Origin: JBCCOW01 sp038749105
GTDB lineage: Bacteria; Planctomycetota; Phycisphaerae; Phycisphaerales; Phycisphaeraceae
DNA length: 64,000 bases
NCBI GenBank assembly: GCA_038749105.1
Contig: JBCDIM010000005.1
Coordinates: forward strand, 1 to 64,000
Reading direction: 5' to 3'
Shown here: piece by piece, positions 35,869 through 44,449 of the stretch
Layout: each line of letters opens with the position of its first letter
Numbering within the stretch: position 1 is the stretch's first letter
Position numbers and translations under genes: made by a program
Notes under the pieces: model-generated
What the model saw: only the letters and a program-made list of their open reading frames with translations
Database searches by the model: none
What the model was told of the DNA's origin: nothing

Positions 35869-36329
35869 GCCGCCCCCGCCCGACCATCCCGACCCTGCTG
35901 ACCCTCGTGACGCTGACCCTGACCGTGCTCGCCGGGCTCCCGGCCTACGCCGCCAAGCCCGCCGCCGACAACATGCCGTCGCACCACGACGACCGCACCG
36001 CCCTGGGCCAGTTCATCGTGGACGTCGCGGCACCGATCGGCGTGGCCCTGATCCTGCTCGCGATCTGCCTCTGCATCTACCGCATGATCCGCGGGCCGCA
36101 CCTCGCCGACCGCGTCCTCGCGGGGGACACGATCGCGATCCTCGTGGTCGGCATCGTGGCCGTGTTCTCGATGATGCTCGAGACCGCCCTGTTCTTCGAC
36201 GCCGCTCTGGTCGTCGCCATCATCGGGTTCGCCTCCACCGTCGCGTTCTCGCAGTACATCGGGGCGAAGCGCAAGACCGACGACCCCGCCTCCCCCGAAC
36301 CCGATCCTTCGCCGGAGACCCCCGCATGA
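35865..36329 (+). CDS. mrpF: Na+/H+ antiporter subunit MrpF with extra N-terminal signal-like segment
   Basis: The 154-residue protein contains the MrpF core at about residues 52-125 (IYRMIRGPHLADRVLAGDTI, then FFDAALVVAIIGFASTVAF). Typical MrpF is about 90 residues. Here the N-terminus adds a signal-peptide-like segment ending in GLPAYAAKPAA and a short His/Asp linker, and the C-terminus adds a Pro/Asp-rich tail. The ATG overlaps mrpE by four bases, so the long start is the coupled one. Confidence 0.9.
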   Translation: MSRPRPTIPTLLTLVTLTLTVLAGLPAYAAKPAADNMPSHHDDRTALGQFIVDVAAPIGVALILLAICLCIYRMIRGPHLADRVLAGDTIAILVVGIVAVFSMMLETALFFDAALVVAIIGFASTVAFSQYIGAKRKTDDPASPEPDPSPETPA

Positions 36330-36661
36330 ACTGGGTCCTCGACATCCTCGCCCTGATCAGCCTCGTCTTCGGATTGTTCTTCATGATGGTCGGCGCGCTC
36401 GGGCTGGTCCGCCTGCCCGACGTCTACCACCGCATCCACGCCGCCTCCAAGGCCACGACCCTCGGGCTGCTCGGGCTGCTCCTCGCTGCTGTCCTCCACG
36501 TCGGCACCTTCGGCGTCGCCACCAAGGCCCTGCTCACCCTCGTCTTCGCCTTTGTCGCCACGCCCATCGGCTCCCACATGCTCGCCAAGGCCGCCCACCG
36601 CGACCGGGCCGAGCAGTGGCCCGGTACCCTCGCCGACGACCTCGCCGAAGACCAGGCGTAA
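36326..36661 (+). CDS. mrpG: Na+/H+ antiporter subunit MrpG
   Basis: The 111-residue protein has three membrane segments and the family motif GLVRLPDVYHRIHAASKATT. Length is normal. It is the last gene of the mrp operon and overlaps mrpF by ATGA. A REP-like palindrome follows the stop. Confidence 0.94.
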   Translation: MNWVLDILALISLVFGLFFMMVGALGLVRLPDVYHRIHAASKATTLGLLGLLLAAVLHVGTFGVATKALLTLVFAFVATPIGSHMLAKAAHRDRAEQWPGTLADDLAEDQA

Positions 36662-36679
36662 CCGTGGCGTGATCCAGTC

Positions 36680-36705
36680 GTAGCCGCGACGCGACGCGTC
36701 GCCGG
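36680..36705 (+). repeat. REP-like palindrome, copy 4 (compensated stem)
   Basis: GTAG head with arms GCGACGCG and CGCGTCGC. Relative to copies 1 and 3 both arms changed (T to C, A to G), so the stem is still perfect. It lies between mrpG and rsmG. The unpaired base on the 3' side is C rather than A. Confidence 0.75.
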
Positions 36706-36741
36706 GCCGTGCTGCCCGTGGCTGATATGGTCACAGCAACC

Positions 36742-37446
36742 ATGCCCCACCCCGATCTCGAAACCATCGCCCCGGACCTCTCCCCCGAGCAATCCGATCG
36801 GCTCGACCGCCTCGTCGACCTCACCCTCGACGCCAACCAACGCCTCAACCTCACCGCCATCAAGGACCGCGACGCCGTCTGGTCCCGCATGGTCCTCGAC
36901 TCACTGACCGCACTGCCGGGCCTGGATCAACTGCCCGACGGCGCAGCCGTGCTCGACCTCGGCACCGGCGGCGGCTTCCCCGGCCTGCCCCTGGCCATCG
37001 CCCGCCCGCAGCTCCGCTTCACCCTGGTCGACGCCACCGGCAAGAAGGCCGACCACGTCTGGGCCACCGCCGAATCGCTTGGCCTCAGCAACACCACGGT
37101 GCTCCAAGCCCGTGCCGAAACCCTCGGCCAGGACCCCAAACACCGCGAGGCCTACGACGCCGTGGTCTGCCGAGCCGTCGGCCCCATGAACGTGCTGCTC
37201 GAGCTGACGCTCCCGCTGGTCACGGTCGATGGCCGGCTGCTCGCGATGAAGGGCCCCAAGGCCGAACATGAACTGCAAGCCGCCGGCGACGCCCTGGATC
37301 AGCTCGGGGCCGGCGACGTGGCCGTGTTCGACGCCTACCCCGAAGGCTTCGACAACGACCTGGTCATCGTCAGCATCCTCAAGGACCGCCGGACCCCCCG
37401 CGACTACCCCCGCGCCCCCGGCATCCCGAAGAAGACCCCCCTCTGA
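36742..37446 (+). CDS. rsmG: 16S rRNA (guanine-N7) methyltransferase RsmG (GidB)
   Basis: The 234-residue protein methylates G527 (E. coli numbering) of 16S rRNA with SAM. VLDLGTGGGFPGLPLAIARP is the GidB-type SAM motif and RLNLTAIKDRDAVWSRMVLD the conserved N-terminal region. VVCRAVGPMNVLLEL matches the catalytic part. ATG 36742 is preceded by TATGGT (36726-36731), ten bases upstream. An in-frame GTG at 36709 is less likely. The usual partner mnmG is not adjacent. Confidence 0.93.
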   Translation: MPHPDLETIAPDLSPEQSDRLDRLVDLTLDANQRLNLTAIKDRDAVWSRMVLDSLTALPGLDQLPDGAAVLDLGTGGGFPGLPLAIARPQLRFTLVDATGKKADHVWATAESLGLSNTTVLQARAETLGQDPKHREAYDAVVCRAVGPMNVLLELTLPLVTVDGRLLAMKGPKAEHELQAAGDALDQLGAGDVAVFDAYPEGFDNDLVIVSILKDRRTPRDYPRAPGIPKKTPL

Positions 37447-37473
37447 CCGGATGGATCGCCGGCAACCCGCGCC

Positions 37474-37479
37474 TAGACT
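37474..37479 (+). promoter_or_regulatory. -10-like hexamer, likely leaderless start of the VWA gene
   Basis: TAGACT ends six bases before ATG 37486; no ribosome site is seen. Confidence 0.5.
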
Positions 37480-37485
37480 CATCCC

Positions 37486-38676
37486 ATGGAACACGAGTAC
37501 TCCGCCTTTGACGGCCAGCCCTTCCTGAGTCCGGACCAGCTGTTCCCCGAGCCGGCCGTGATGGACTTCCTGCTGAAGTACGGCGACGACGCCCTCGACG
37601 CCCTGCAGAACATGGAAGGCGACGACGAGCAGGAGCTGATCAAGCAGATGCTTGAGGCTGGCCTGCTCGAGGAGTACCAGGACGAGGACGGCAACACCCG
37701 GCTCCGCCTCACCCCTCGCATGCTCCAGGGCATGCAGCACCGCTGCCTCGAAGAGGTCTTCGAGAACCTCAAGAAGGGCAGCCGCGACGGCCACCGCTCC
37801 CCCGAAACAGGCAAGACCACCGAACGCACCGAGGGCACCAAGGTCTACGCCTTCGGCGACCCCCTCTCCGATGTCGATCTCGGTGCGACCATGCGCAACG
37901 CGATGTCCCGCCAGCGTCCCCCGTCCGGCAAGACGCCTCTGCCGCTCGACCTCAGCATGAACGACTTCGAGCTCCATCAGACCGAGGGCTCCGCCGACTG
38001 CGCCACCGTCTTCCTCATCGACCTCTCCGGCTCGATGTACCGCTACGGCCGATTCATCCAGGCCAAACGCGTCGCCCTCGGGATGCAGGCCCTGATCCGC
38101 GGCCGATTCCCGCTCGACACCATCGACTATGTGACCTTCTACTCGCTGGCCGAGTCCATCCAGGAAAAGGACCTGCCGCTGGTGATGCCCAAGCCGGTCA
38201 CGATCCACGACTACGAGGTCAAGCTCCGCGTGCCGCTCGAGCAGGCGTATGCCCAGAAGGACCGGCTGCCCCTGCACTTCACCAACCTCCACCTCGGCTT
38301 GCGCGAGGCCCGCCGCGTCCTCGCACGACGCGGCGCGGTCAACAAGCAGATCTTCGTCATCACCGACGGCCAGCCCACCGCCCACGCCGAGGTCTCTCCC
38401 GAAACCAACGAGGAGATGCTGTACCTGCTCTACCCCCCCACCACCCGCACCCGCGACATCACTTTGCAGGAAGCCATGAAGTGCCAGCAATCCGGCATCC
38501 GCATCGCCACATTCGCCCTGATCGAAGATTACTTCGGCATGGACTGGGTCGGCTTCGTCGACCACATGACCCGCCTCACCCGCGGCGTTGCCTACTACTG
38601 CACCTCCGAGGACCTGGGCTCCACCATCGTCGAGTCCTACCTCACCGGGAAAAAGAAGAAGACCTTCGTCCATTAA
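37486..38676 (+). CDS. VWA-domain protein
   Basis: The 396-residue cytoplasmic protein has an N-terminal helical region (residues 1-110) and a von Willebrand A domain from about residue 170. The MIDAS metal site DLSGSM (near residue 185) and VITDGQPTAHAEV are present. Such proteins often work with MoxR-type AAA ATPases; none is adjacent here, which is unusual. It may act as a metal-dependent scaffold. It is leaderless by its promoter and stands alone between rsmG and the ThuA gene. Confidence 0.85.
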   Translation: MEHEYSAFDGQPFLSPDQLFPEPAVMDFLLKYGDDALDALQNMEGDDEQELIKQMLEAGLLEEYQDEDGNTRLRLTPRMLQGMQHRCLEEVFENLKKGSRDGHRSPETGKTTERTEGTKVYAFGDPLSDVDLGATMRNAMSRQRPPSGKTPLPLDLSMNDFELHQTEGSADCATVFLIDLSGSMYRYGRFIQAKRVALGMQALIRGRFPLDTIDYVTFYSLAESIQEKDLPLVMPKPVTIHDYEVKLRVPLEQAYAQKDRLPLHFTNLHLGLREARRVLARRGAVNKQIFVITDGQPTAHAEVSPETNEEMLYLLYPPTTRTRDITLQEAMKCQQSGIRIATFALIEDYFGMDWVGFVDHMTRLTRGVAYYCTSEDLGSTIVESYLTGKKKKTFVH

Positions 38677-38699
38677 CCCCGCGCGGCGGGGAAATCCGC

Positions 38700-38705
38700 T
38701 ACCCT
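38700..38705 (+). promoter_or_regulatory. -10-like hexamer, likely leaderless start of the ThuA gene
   Basis: TACCCT ends eight bases before ATG 38714. A GC-rich palindrome (CCCCGC/GCGGGG) lies just upstream, between the VWA stop and the hexamer. Confidence 0.45.
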
Positions 38706-38713
38706 CCCGCGCT

Positions 38714-39388
38714 ATGAGCGACACCCCCAAGAAAAAAGCCCTGATCGTCTGGGGTGGCTGGGACGGCCACACTCCCAAAGAGTCCGCTGAGGTCTGCGCG
38801 ACCGGCCTCACCGACCGCGGCTACGACGTCACTGTCAAGGACACCCTCGACGCCTACCGCGACGAGTCCCTGATGGGCTCTCTCGACCTGCTCGTCCCCA
38901 TCTGGACCATGGGCGAGATCTCTAAGGAGCAGTGGCAGGCCCTCAACCAGACCGTCCAATCGGGCGTCGGGCTCGCCGGGTTCCACGGCGGCATGATCGA
39001 CGCCTACCGAATGAACACCGAGTACCAGTGGATGACCGGCGCCCAGTGGGTCGCCCATCCCGGCAACTGCATCGAGCGCTACCGCGTCTACATCTCCGAC
39101 GACGCCCACCCCATCACCGCCGGCCTCGACGACTTCGACCTCCTCGACACCGAGCAGTATTACTGCCACACCGACCCGGGCAACAACGTCCTCTGCCACA
39201 CCGTGTTCGACCAGAGCCAGGGCGACCCCACGCTCTACACCGAGAACACCATCATGCCCTACGCCTACACCAAGACCTGGGGCAAGGCCCGCGTCTTCGG
39301 CGCCATGTGGGGCCACACCTACAAGGACTTCGATGTCGAAGAAGCCAAGGAGATCGTCCTCCGGGGCATGCAGTGGGCCACCAAGTAA
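38714..39388 (+). CDS. ThuA-domain protein (class I glutamine amidotransferase-like)
   Basis: The 224-residue protein has a ThuA domain: KKALIVWGGWDGHTPKESAE at the start, SGVGLAGFHGGMIDAYR in the middle, and RVFGAMWGHTYKDF at the end. ThuA proteins take part in trehalose or other sugar use. The class is frequent in planctomycetes beside Gfo/Idh/MocA oxidoreductases, which here lie 12 kb away. No signal peptide is present. A terminator-like hairpin follows it. Confidence 0.88.
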   Translation: MSDTPKKKALIVWGGWDGHTPKESAEVCATGLTDRGYDVTVKDTLDAYRDESLMGSLDLLVPIWTMGEISKEQWQALNQTVQSGVGLAGFHGGMIDAYRMNTEYQWMTGAQWVAHPGNCIERYRVYISDDAHPITAGLDDFDLLDTEQYYCHTDPGNNVLCHTVFDQSQGDPTLYTENTIMPYAYTKTWGKARVFGAMWGHTYKDFDVEEAKEIVLRGMQWATK

Positions 39389-39437
39389 ACCAACAAGGCC
39401 GCAACTCAAAACAATCAAACACGCAAACCGCCAAGCG

Positions 39438-39470
39438 CAGAGCCATCAAGAACGGCTCTGAGTTTTTTTT
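39438..39470 (+). terminator. Rho-independent terminator inside a larger imperfect inverted repeat
   Basis: A 7-bp stem (CAGAGCC with GGCTCTG) and a nine-base loop are followed by AG and eight T residues. Flanking CCGCCAAGCG and CGCCTCTTTGCGG can add weak outer pairing. It ends ThuA transcription and lies before the convergent antiporter gene. Confidence 0.75.
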
Positions 39471-39492
39471 CGCCTCTTTGCGGCTAAAAAAA

Positions 39493-41388
39493 TCAGTGCC
39501 CTTCGCCGCTGCTCACCGTCGCCAGCGCGGCCCGGAACTCGGTGCCGGTGGTGGCCTCGACTACGCGCCGGCGTGCCTCTTCATCCGTGAATCCGCCCGC
39601 CACGGCGGTGAGCGCCTCAACCTGCGCCGCACCGTCCTCGGCCGGTGACAGGATCAGACAGACGACCTCGGCGAGCTGGTCGTCCTTCGCGTCGAAGTCG
39701 ATCCCCGCCGGGGAGATGCCCACGAAGATGAACGCCCGCTCCAGCCCCGCGACCCGGGCGTGCGGCACCGCCAGGCCCTGCTCCAGCCCGGTCGACATGA
39801 TCTGTTCACGCTGCCAGCAGGCGTCGAACAGCTCGTCCTCCGGGCGTTCCAACGCCGCCGCCGCCGCGGTGGTCAGCTCCTGGATCGCGCCGCGTCGGTC
39901 GGCACTGCGAAGCCGGCCCACGAACCCGCCCTTGGGGTGCATCAGGTCCAGCAGCCCCCGCTTCTGCTTCCGGCCCAGCGCCCGCTGCATCATCGGACCC
40001 GCCAAGACCGACGTCGCGATCGCCATCACCACGATCGCCACAAACAGCTCCTGCGTGATCAGCCCGAAATCCAGCGCGATCTGCGCCAGGATGATCTCCA
40101 TCGCCCCGCGGGCCGACATCCCGAACCCGATCGCCCAGCTCTCCTTCTTGTCCAGCCCGGCCCACTTGGCGCCGTAGTAGCAGCCGATCACCTTGCCGAT
40201 GATCGCCACGATCAGGACCACCACCACCGAGAAGAAGTCAAAGCTGTCGATGAAGTTCACCCGCAGCGCGATCCCCGCAAAGAACACCGGGGCGAAGATG
40301 TTGGTGATGAACTGCTCGATCACCTCGCGGGTGCGTTGCCGGAGGTGCTTGGAATCGCCGATCGCCACCCCGGCGAGGAACGCCCCGAAGATCGCGTGGA
40401 TCCCGATCCACTCCGTGACCGCCCCGCACAGCAGCGCGATGACCAGCACAAAACCCAGGATCCCGCCCGGCCAGGACGCGTGGGCCTGCACCCACAGCAC
40501 CGCCTTGTTCGCCAGCCAACGCCCGCCCGTCAGTACGAACGCCACAAACACCAGCGTCGCCCCGATCACCACCGGCAAATCCAACGCCGCCTGCTCCGGC
40601 GGGATCACCATCGCCAGCACCAACGCAAACCCGATCCACCCCAGCAGGTCGTTCACCATCGCCGACGACATGATCAGCATGCCCATGTCCGACCGGAACA
40701 TGTTCAGGTCCAGCAGGATCTTCGCAATCACCGGCAGAGCTGTGATCGACATCGCGATCCCCAGGAACAACGCAAACGCCAGCTTGCTCGAGTCCCCGCC
40801 CGAATCAAACCCCAGCTGCCTCGGCAAAATCATCGCTAACGCGAACCCCAACACCAGCGGCAGCACCATCCCCATCACGCTCACCAGCGCCGCCGCCTTG
40901 CCCTGACGCGTCACCACCGACAGGTCCACCTCCAGCCCCGCGGTCAGCAACAGGAACGACACGGCCAGCGTCAGGAACGTCTCGAGCCCGAACCGCACCG
41001 GGTGCGCGATCGTCCGCTGCTTCTCGGCCTGTGTCACCTCGCCGGTCTCAGGGTCCACCACCTCTTCGATAATCGGCTGCCCCTGGTTGTCCAGCTCGAC
41101 CACCTGCACCTTCTCGCCGGAGCCCGGGTCGGTCAGGTACTGCGGGAACAGGAACTCGTAGACCCGCACGTTCCAGCCGTCTTCGCCGAAGAAGATCGGG
41201 TTGCCCAGCAGTGTCGCGCCAAGCACCACACCGGCGAGGATCTCGCCCAGCACCGTCGGCTGCCCAAACCGCCGGGCAATCTCACCGAACAGCCGAGCGG
41301 TCCCGAGCAGCACGCCCAACGCGACCAACAGCACCGTAATTTCCGGAACCGTAAGGGCCCCCGCCGCCAGTGAGACCGAGATGCTCAT
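39493..41388 (-). CDS. CPA2-family cation/proton antiporter with C-terminal EIIA domain
   Basis: The 631-residue protein has about 12 membrane segments of the KefB/NhaS3-type antiporter fold (RFGQPTVLGEILAGVVLGA, MVNDLLGWIGFALVL, IHAIFGAFLAGVAIG). From about residue 490 follows a PTS EIIA-like domain with the phosphorylatable His in GLAVPHARVAGL. The fusion suggests control of ion exchange by the phosphotransferase system. A 50-residue acidic loop follows the second segment (about residues 70-125). ATG 41388 has GGAG ten bases upstream; an ATG at 41412 is the alternative. It is convergent with ThuA. Confidence 0.88.
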   Translation of the reverse strand: MSISVSLAAGALTVPEITVLLVALGVLLGTARLFGEIARRFGQPTVLGEILAGVVLGATLLGNPIFFGEDGWNVRVYEFLFPQYLTDPGSGEKVQVVELDNQGQPIIEEVVDPETGEVTQAEKQRTIAHPVRFGLETFLTLAVSFLLLTAGLEVDLSVVTRQGKAAALVSVMGMVLPLVLGFALAMILPRQLGFDSGGDSSKLAFALFLGIAMSITALPVIAKILLDLNMFRSDMGMLIMSSAMVNDLLGWIGFALVLAMVIPPEQAALDLPVVIGATLVFVAFVLTGGRWLANKAVLWVQAHASWPGGILGFVLVIALLCGAVTEWIGIHAIFGAFLAGVAIGDSKHLRQRTREVIEQFITNIFAPVFFAGIALRVNFIDSFDFFSVVVVLIVAIIGKVIGCYYGAKWAGLDKKESWAIGFGMSARGAMEIILAQIALDFGLITQELFVAIVVMAIATSVLAGPMMQRALGRKQKRGLLDLMHPKGGFVGRLRSADRRGAIQELTTAAAAALERPEDELFDACWQREQIMSTGLEQGLAVPHARVAGLERAFIFVGISPAGIDFDAKDDQLAEVVCLILSPAEDGAAQVEALTAVAGGFTDEEARRRVVEATTGTEFRAALATVSSGEGH

Positions 41389-41581
41389 CAGCCAAGTACT
41401 CCATCCATCCACCCGCCGGTGTGGACTCTACCAGACCTCCCTGATCCGCATGATGGGTATAACCCTTACACACGTTCTTTCCCTTATAACGGCCTGGCGA
41501 TCAGTGACCCCGCTTAGACGTCGTTCCCGCAACAGACAACCCTCCGAACGTTCGTTGCTGGCAAGACGCCTAAGCCCCGAT

Positions 41582-41610
41582 TTGGGCACCACCCGATCGT
41601 GGCGTAAACT
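41582..41610 (+). promoter_or_regulatory. Promoter with leaderless-type spacing, pseudo-receiver gene
   Basis: TTGGGC (41582-41587), 17-bp spacer, TAAACT (41605-41610), then nine bases to ATG 41620. Confidence 0.5.
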
Positions 41611-41619
41611 TCCCTTGGA

Positions 41620-42258
41620 ATGGAGAGACCCTCTGATCAATCCCGCCCCGACGCTGCTCGCGTCGCTGGTCAACCCACTGTGCCCCCGGCAAACCCGACA
41701 AGCGGTCAGCTTGCGGCACAGCAGACACCCGGCGCGGCGCAGACCCGCTGTATCCTCCTAGCGGCCGAGGGCCATCCCGTGCCCGGCACGCTGGTACAGA
41801 TCATGAGCCGACGCGGCTTTCAGATGTCCGTGGCCGCCGATGCACCTTCGGCCCTGCTCGAAGCCGTCGAGACCCAGGCGACCGCCCTGCTCATCGTCGA
41901 GCCGCAGCACCAACCCCAGGGCCGTGAGCTGATCGACACCGCCCGGCGGTACTTCCCCCGGCTCGCTATGTGGCAGGTTACCGACCACCAAGGCCAGCCC
42001 AATCTCTCGGCGATCTCGGATCTCCCCTCCTCCGTACAACCCCCGGCCGCCGACCCGTCCACTGCGTCCTCGGCTCGCACTCCGGAAGACGCCCAGCGTC
42101 AGCCCGAGGAGATCCTGCCCGCGAACCCCCCGCGGCTCTTCGCCGAAGGCGAGCCTGGCCCGATCGTGACCAAGGACGAACTCGCCATGCTCATCGGGGC
42201 ACAGCCTCAACCCCTGCCTCCCCTGCCCCCTACGCCGCCCAGACGCGCCGCGGAATAA
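41620..42258 (+). CDS. Pseudo-receiver domain protein
   Basis: The 212-residue protein has a Pro/Gln-rich N-terminus, then a response-regulator-like fold at about residues 43-122 (RCILLAAEGHPVPGTLVQIM, ALLIVEPQHQPQGRELI). The phospho-acceptor Asp expected after the third strand is replaced by Glu (IVEPQ), so it probably cannot be phosphorylated in the usual way. The C-terminal half is Pro/Ala-rich and disordered. It lies five bases before the diguanylate cyclase gene and is likely cotranscribed with it. The function is inferred only from this pairing. Confidence 0.6.
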   Translation: MERPSDQSRPDAARVAGQPTVPPANPTSGQLAAQQTPGAAQTRCILLAAEGHPVPGTLVQIMSRRGFQMSVAADAPSALLEAVETQATALLIVEPQHQPQGRELIDTARRYFPRLAMWQVTDHQGQPNLSAISDLPSSVQPPAADPSTASSARTPEDAQRQPEEILPANPPRLFAEGEPGPIVTKDELAMLIGAQPQPLPPLPPTPPRRAAE

Positions 42259-42262
42259 CCCG

Positions 42263-43723
42263 ATGTCGAGCGCCCCGCAACCGACATCCCGACCGCTAAC
42301 CGACAACCCCGAGGCAAGCCCCGCGACGAGGCCCGGCCTGCCCCCGGTCGCGCCCCGGCCCGCCCCTTTGCGCCTCCTGGTCATCCAAGACCAGACCCTT
42401 GCCGACCGGCTCCACCACGCCGCAAGCCCGTCGACGCCCGACGCCGCCGACCCCCGCTCCCTTCCGCAGCCCGCGCTGCGGCTCGATACCAAGGTCGTCC
42501 CCGGCTTCCTGGCCGCCCTGGGTGAGCTCGTCTCCCAGCCCGCCACCGCCGTCATCGGGCCCGCCACCGCGATGCCCAACGTGATCGCCTCGACCGGACA
42601 AGCCCTCAGCCGGATCGCCCCACACACCCGTCTGGTCGCGCTGCTGGAAGCCGATACGGCCCCGACGACCGTCGCCGAACTCCGCGACGCCGGTTTCATC
42701 ACGCTGCGGAGCAACCCCACCGCCGCCGATGTCTTCCAGGCTATCGGGCACCCCCTGCCGCCGGTCACCCCAGCGGCCTCGCCGTCCGCCGTGACGCCGC
42801 CCCCCGCACCGTCGCCTACTTCGCCGCAGGCTCTGGCCCATTCCCTGGCAGACACCGACCTGATCGACTCCGCCCTGGCTGCACACGGCCAGCTCAAACC
42901 CCTGGCCCTCGACCTGCTCGCTCAGCAGTCCCAGATCCCCGGCATCGCCCTCACCGCTTCAGACGAGCCCCCCCCCGAGACCCATGCCGCCGTCCGCGTT
43001 GACTACCTCGGCGAGCACTTCGGCCACCTCCACGCCCCCACCCCCGTCCCCAACGACACCCTCGCCGCCTGGGCCGCCTGGCTCGCCCGCTGGCTCGCCC
43101 TCGATCAGCGCCTCGCCCAGCTCAAAGACCTCTCCATGCGCGACGAGCTCACCGGCGTCTGGAACCGCCGGTACTTCAACCGCTTCCTCGCCCGCATCCT
43201 CGAACGCGCCCGCACCGAACGCCAGCAGGTCACCGTCCTGGTCTTCGACATCGACAACTTCAAGAGCTACAACGACAAGTACGGCCACGCGGTCGGCGAC
43301 GAGGTCCTCGCCGAGACCGCCCGCCTCATGCAGTCCGTCGTCCGCGACCACGACGTCGTGGCTCGCATCGGCGGAGACGAGTTCGCCGTCATCTTCTGGG
43401 ACCACGGCGAAACCCGACGCGTCGGCTCTCAACACCCCCACGACGTGCTCAACATCGCCCGCCGGTTCCAGCACGCCGTCTGCACCCACCAGTTCCCGAA
43501 GCTCCTCGAAGAAGCCCACGGCTCGCTGACCATCTCCGGCGGCCTCGCCGCCTTCCCCTGGGACGGCCAGACCCCCGACGTCCTGCTGGACAAAGCCGAC
43601 CAGATGGCCCTGTCTTCCAAACGTCAAGGCAAGAACGCCATCACCTTCGGCCAGGCCGCCCTGCAGGCTGCAAACGGCAACGGCGACAGCGATGAAGAAC
43701 CACCGAACGCTAGCAAGTCTTGA
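42263..43723 (+). CDS. Diguanylate cyclase (GGDEF) with degenerate receiver
   Basis: The 486-residue protein ends in a GGDEF domain (about residues 290-475). The active site is intact: GGDEF at 370-374. The inhibitory I-site RDHD lies five residues upstream of it, so product inhibition is expected. The first 150 residues look like a receiver fold (LRLLVIQDQTLADRLHHAA) without a phospho-acceptor Asp (TAVIGPATAM in its place). A short region before the cyclase may be GAF-like. It makes c-di-GMP. The PilZ protein at 29002 is a possible receptor. Confidence 0.9.
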   Translation: MSSAPQPTSRPLTDNPEASPATRPGLPPVAPRPAPLRLLVIQDQTLADRLHHAASPSTPDAADPRSLPQPALRLDTKVVPGFLAALGELVSQPATAVIGPATAMPNVIASTGQALSRIAPHTRLVALLEADTAPTTVAELRDAGFITLRSNPTAADVFQAIGHPLPPVTPAASPSAVTPPPAPSPTSPQALAHSLADTDLIDSALAAHGQLKPLALDLLAQQSQIPGIALTASDEPPPETHAAVRVDYLGEHFGHLHAPTPVPNDTLAAWAAWLARWLALDQRLAQLKDLSMRDELTGVWNRRYFNRFLARILERARTERQQVTVLVFDIDNFKSYNDKYGHAVGDEVLAETARLMQSVVRDHDVVARIGGDEFAVIFWDHGETRRVGSQHPHDVLNIARRFQHAVCTHQFPKLLEEAHGSLTISGGLAAFPWDGQTPDVLLDKADQMALSSKRQGKNAITFGQAALQAANGNGDSDEEPPNASKS

Positions 43724-43744
43724 TCACACGCGCGGACGATTGAC

Positions 43745-43867
43745 ATGCAACGAAAGCCGAGGTTCGTCGCGGCGATTGTGATTCTTGTACCGATTGCCCT
43801 GGCTGCTCTCGCCATCCTGAGCTTTTGGCTGATGCCTTGGCTCACGGACATGGGCATCGGCGACTGA
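43745..43867 (+). CDS. Short single-pass membrane protein (40 residues)
   Basis: ATG 43745 opens a 40-residue frame: a basic start MQRKPRF, a hydrophobic stretch from VAAIVIL to LSFWLMPW, and a short acidic end TDMGIGD. It follows the diguanylate cyclase stop by 21 bases on the same strand, so it may belong to that operon. No ribosome site is seen. The frame is credible because of its strong membrane-protein pattern, but it is short. Confidence 0.45.
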   Translation: MQRKPRFVAAIVILVPIALAALAILSFWLMPWLTDMGIGD

Positions 43868-43908
43868 TCGGGTGCCGCGTCTGCCGCTGCCGACCACGAA
43901 AGTGAGTG

Positions 43909-44379
43909 TTACGAAACTGCCTGCTTGTCGCGCCAAAGCTCGAACAGCGCGACCGATTCATTCCGCATGAAGTGTGGCGTGATCTCCATATCGGCTCGAC
44001 CCAGCGTGTTGAGCTGTTCGGTGGAGATCTCCAGCTGGCGGAACCCAAACCGGGCGGCATCCGCGATCGACGCGGCGTAGACGATCCGCTTGATGCTCGC
44101 CCAGTGGCTGGCGGTGAAGCACATCGGGCAGGGCTCTGTCGTCGCGTAGACCGTCGCGCCCTCGAGGTAGCGGTGCTGGGTCTTGTGACACGCGACGCGG
44201 ATCGCCTGGACCTCGGCGTGCGCGGTCGGGTCGTGGTCAGCCCGGCAGGTGTTGTGCTCGACCGATAGAACCTCCCCTGCGGGGGACACCACCGCGGCAC
44301 CGAACGGGGACTGGCCTTTCTCGATGCCTGCGCGGCAAACGTCAAGCGCGAGCTGCATGTAGCGGGTGTCATCCAACAT
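43909..44379 (-). CDS. Nucleoside/guanine deaminase-like (CMP/dCMP deaminase fold)
   Basis: The 156-residue zinc enzyme has the catalytic motifs HAEV (DPTAHAEVQAIRVAC) and PCPMC (TTEPCPMCFTASHW). SPFGAAVVSPAGEVLS is the usual N-terminal strand. Length and the C-terminal region fit guanine deaminase better than TadA, but tRNA adenosine deaminase cannot be ruled out. ATG 44379 is preceded by TATAGT at leaderless spacing. It ends 41 bases from the small membrane gene, which is convergent. Confidence 0.85.
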   Translation of the reverse strand: MLDDTRYMQLALDVCRAGIEKGQSPFGAAVVSPAGEVLSVEHNTCRADHDPTAHAEVQAIRVACHKTQHRYLEGATVYATTEPCPMCFTASHWASIKRIVYAASIADAARFGFRQLEISTEQLNTLGRADMEITPHFMRNESVALFELWRDKQAVS

Positions 44380-44385
44380 CGAAGG

Positions 44386-44391
44386 ACTATA
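44386..44391 (-). promoter_or_regulatory. -10-like hexamer, likely leaderless start of the deaminase gene
   Basis: On the minus strand TATAGT ends six bases before ATG 44379. Confidence 0.5.
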
Positions 44392-44449
44392 CGCCGCAGC
44401 CCTCGCAGCTATTGTCCGAGCGCTGAACGGAAGGACGGATCAAGCCGAT

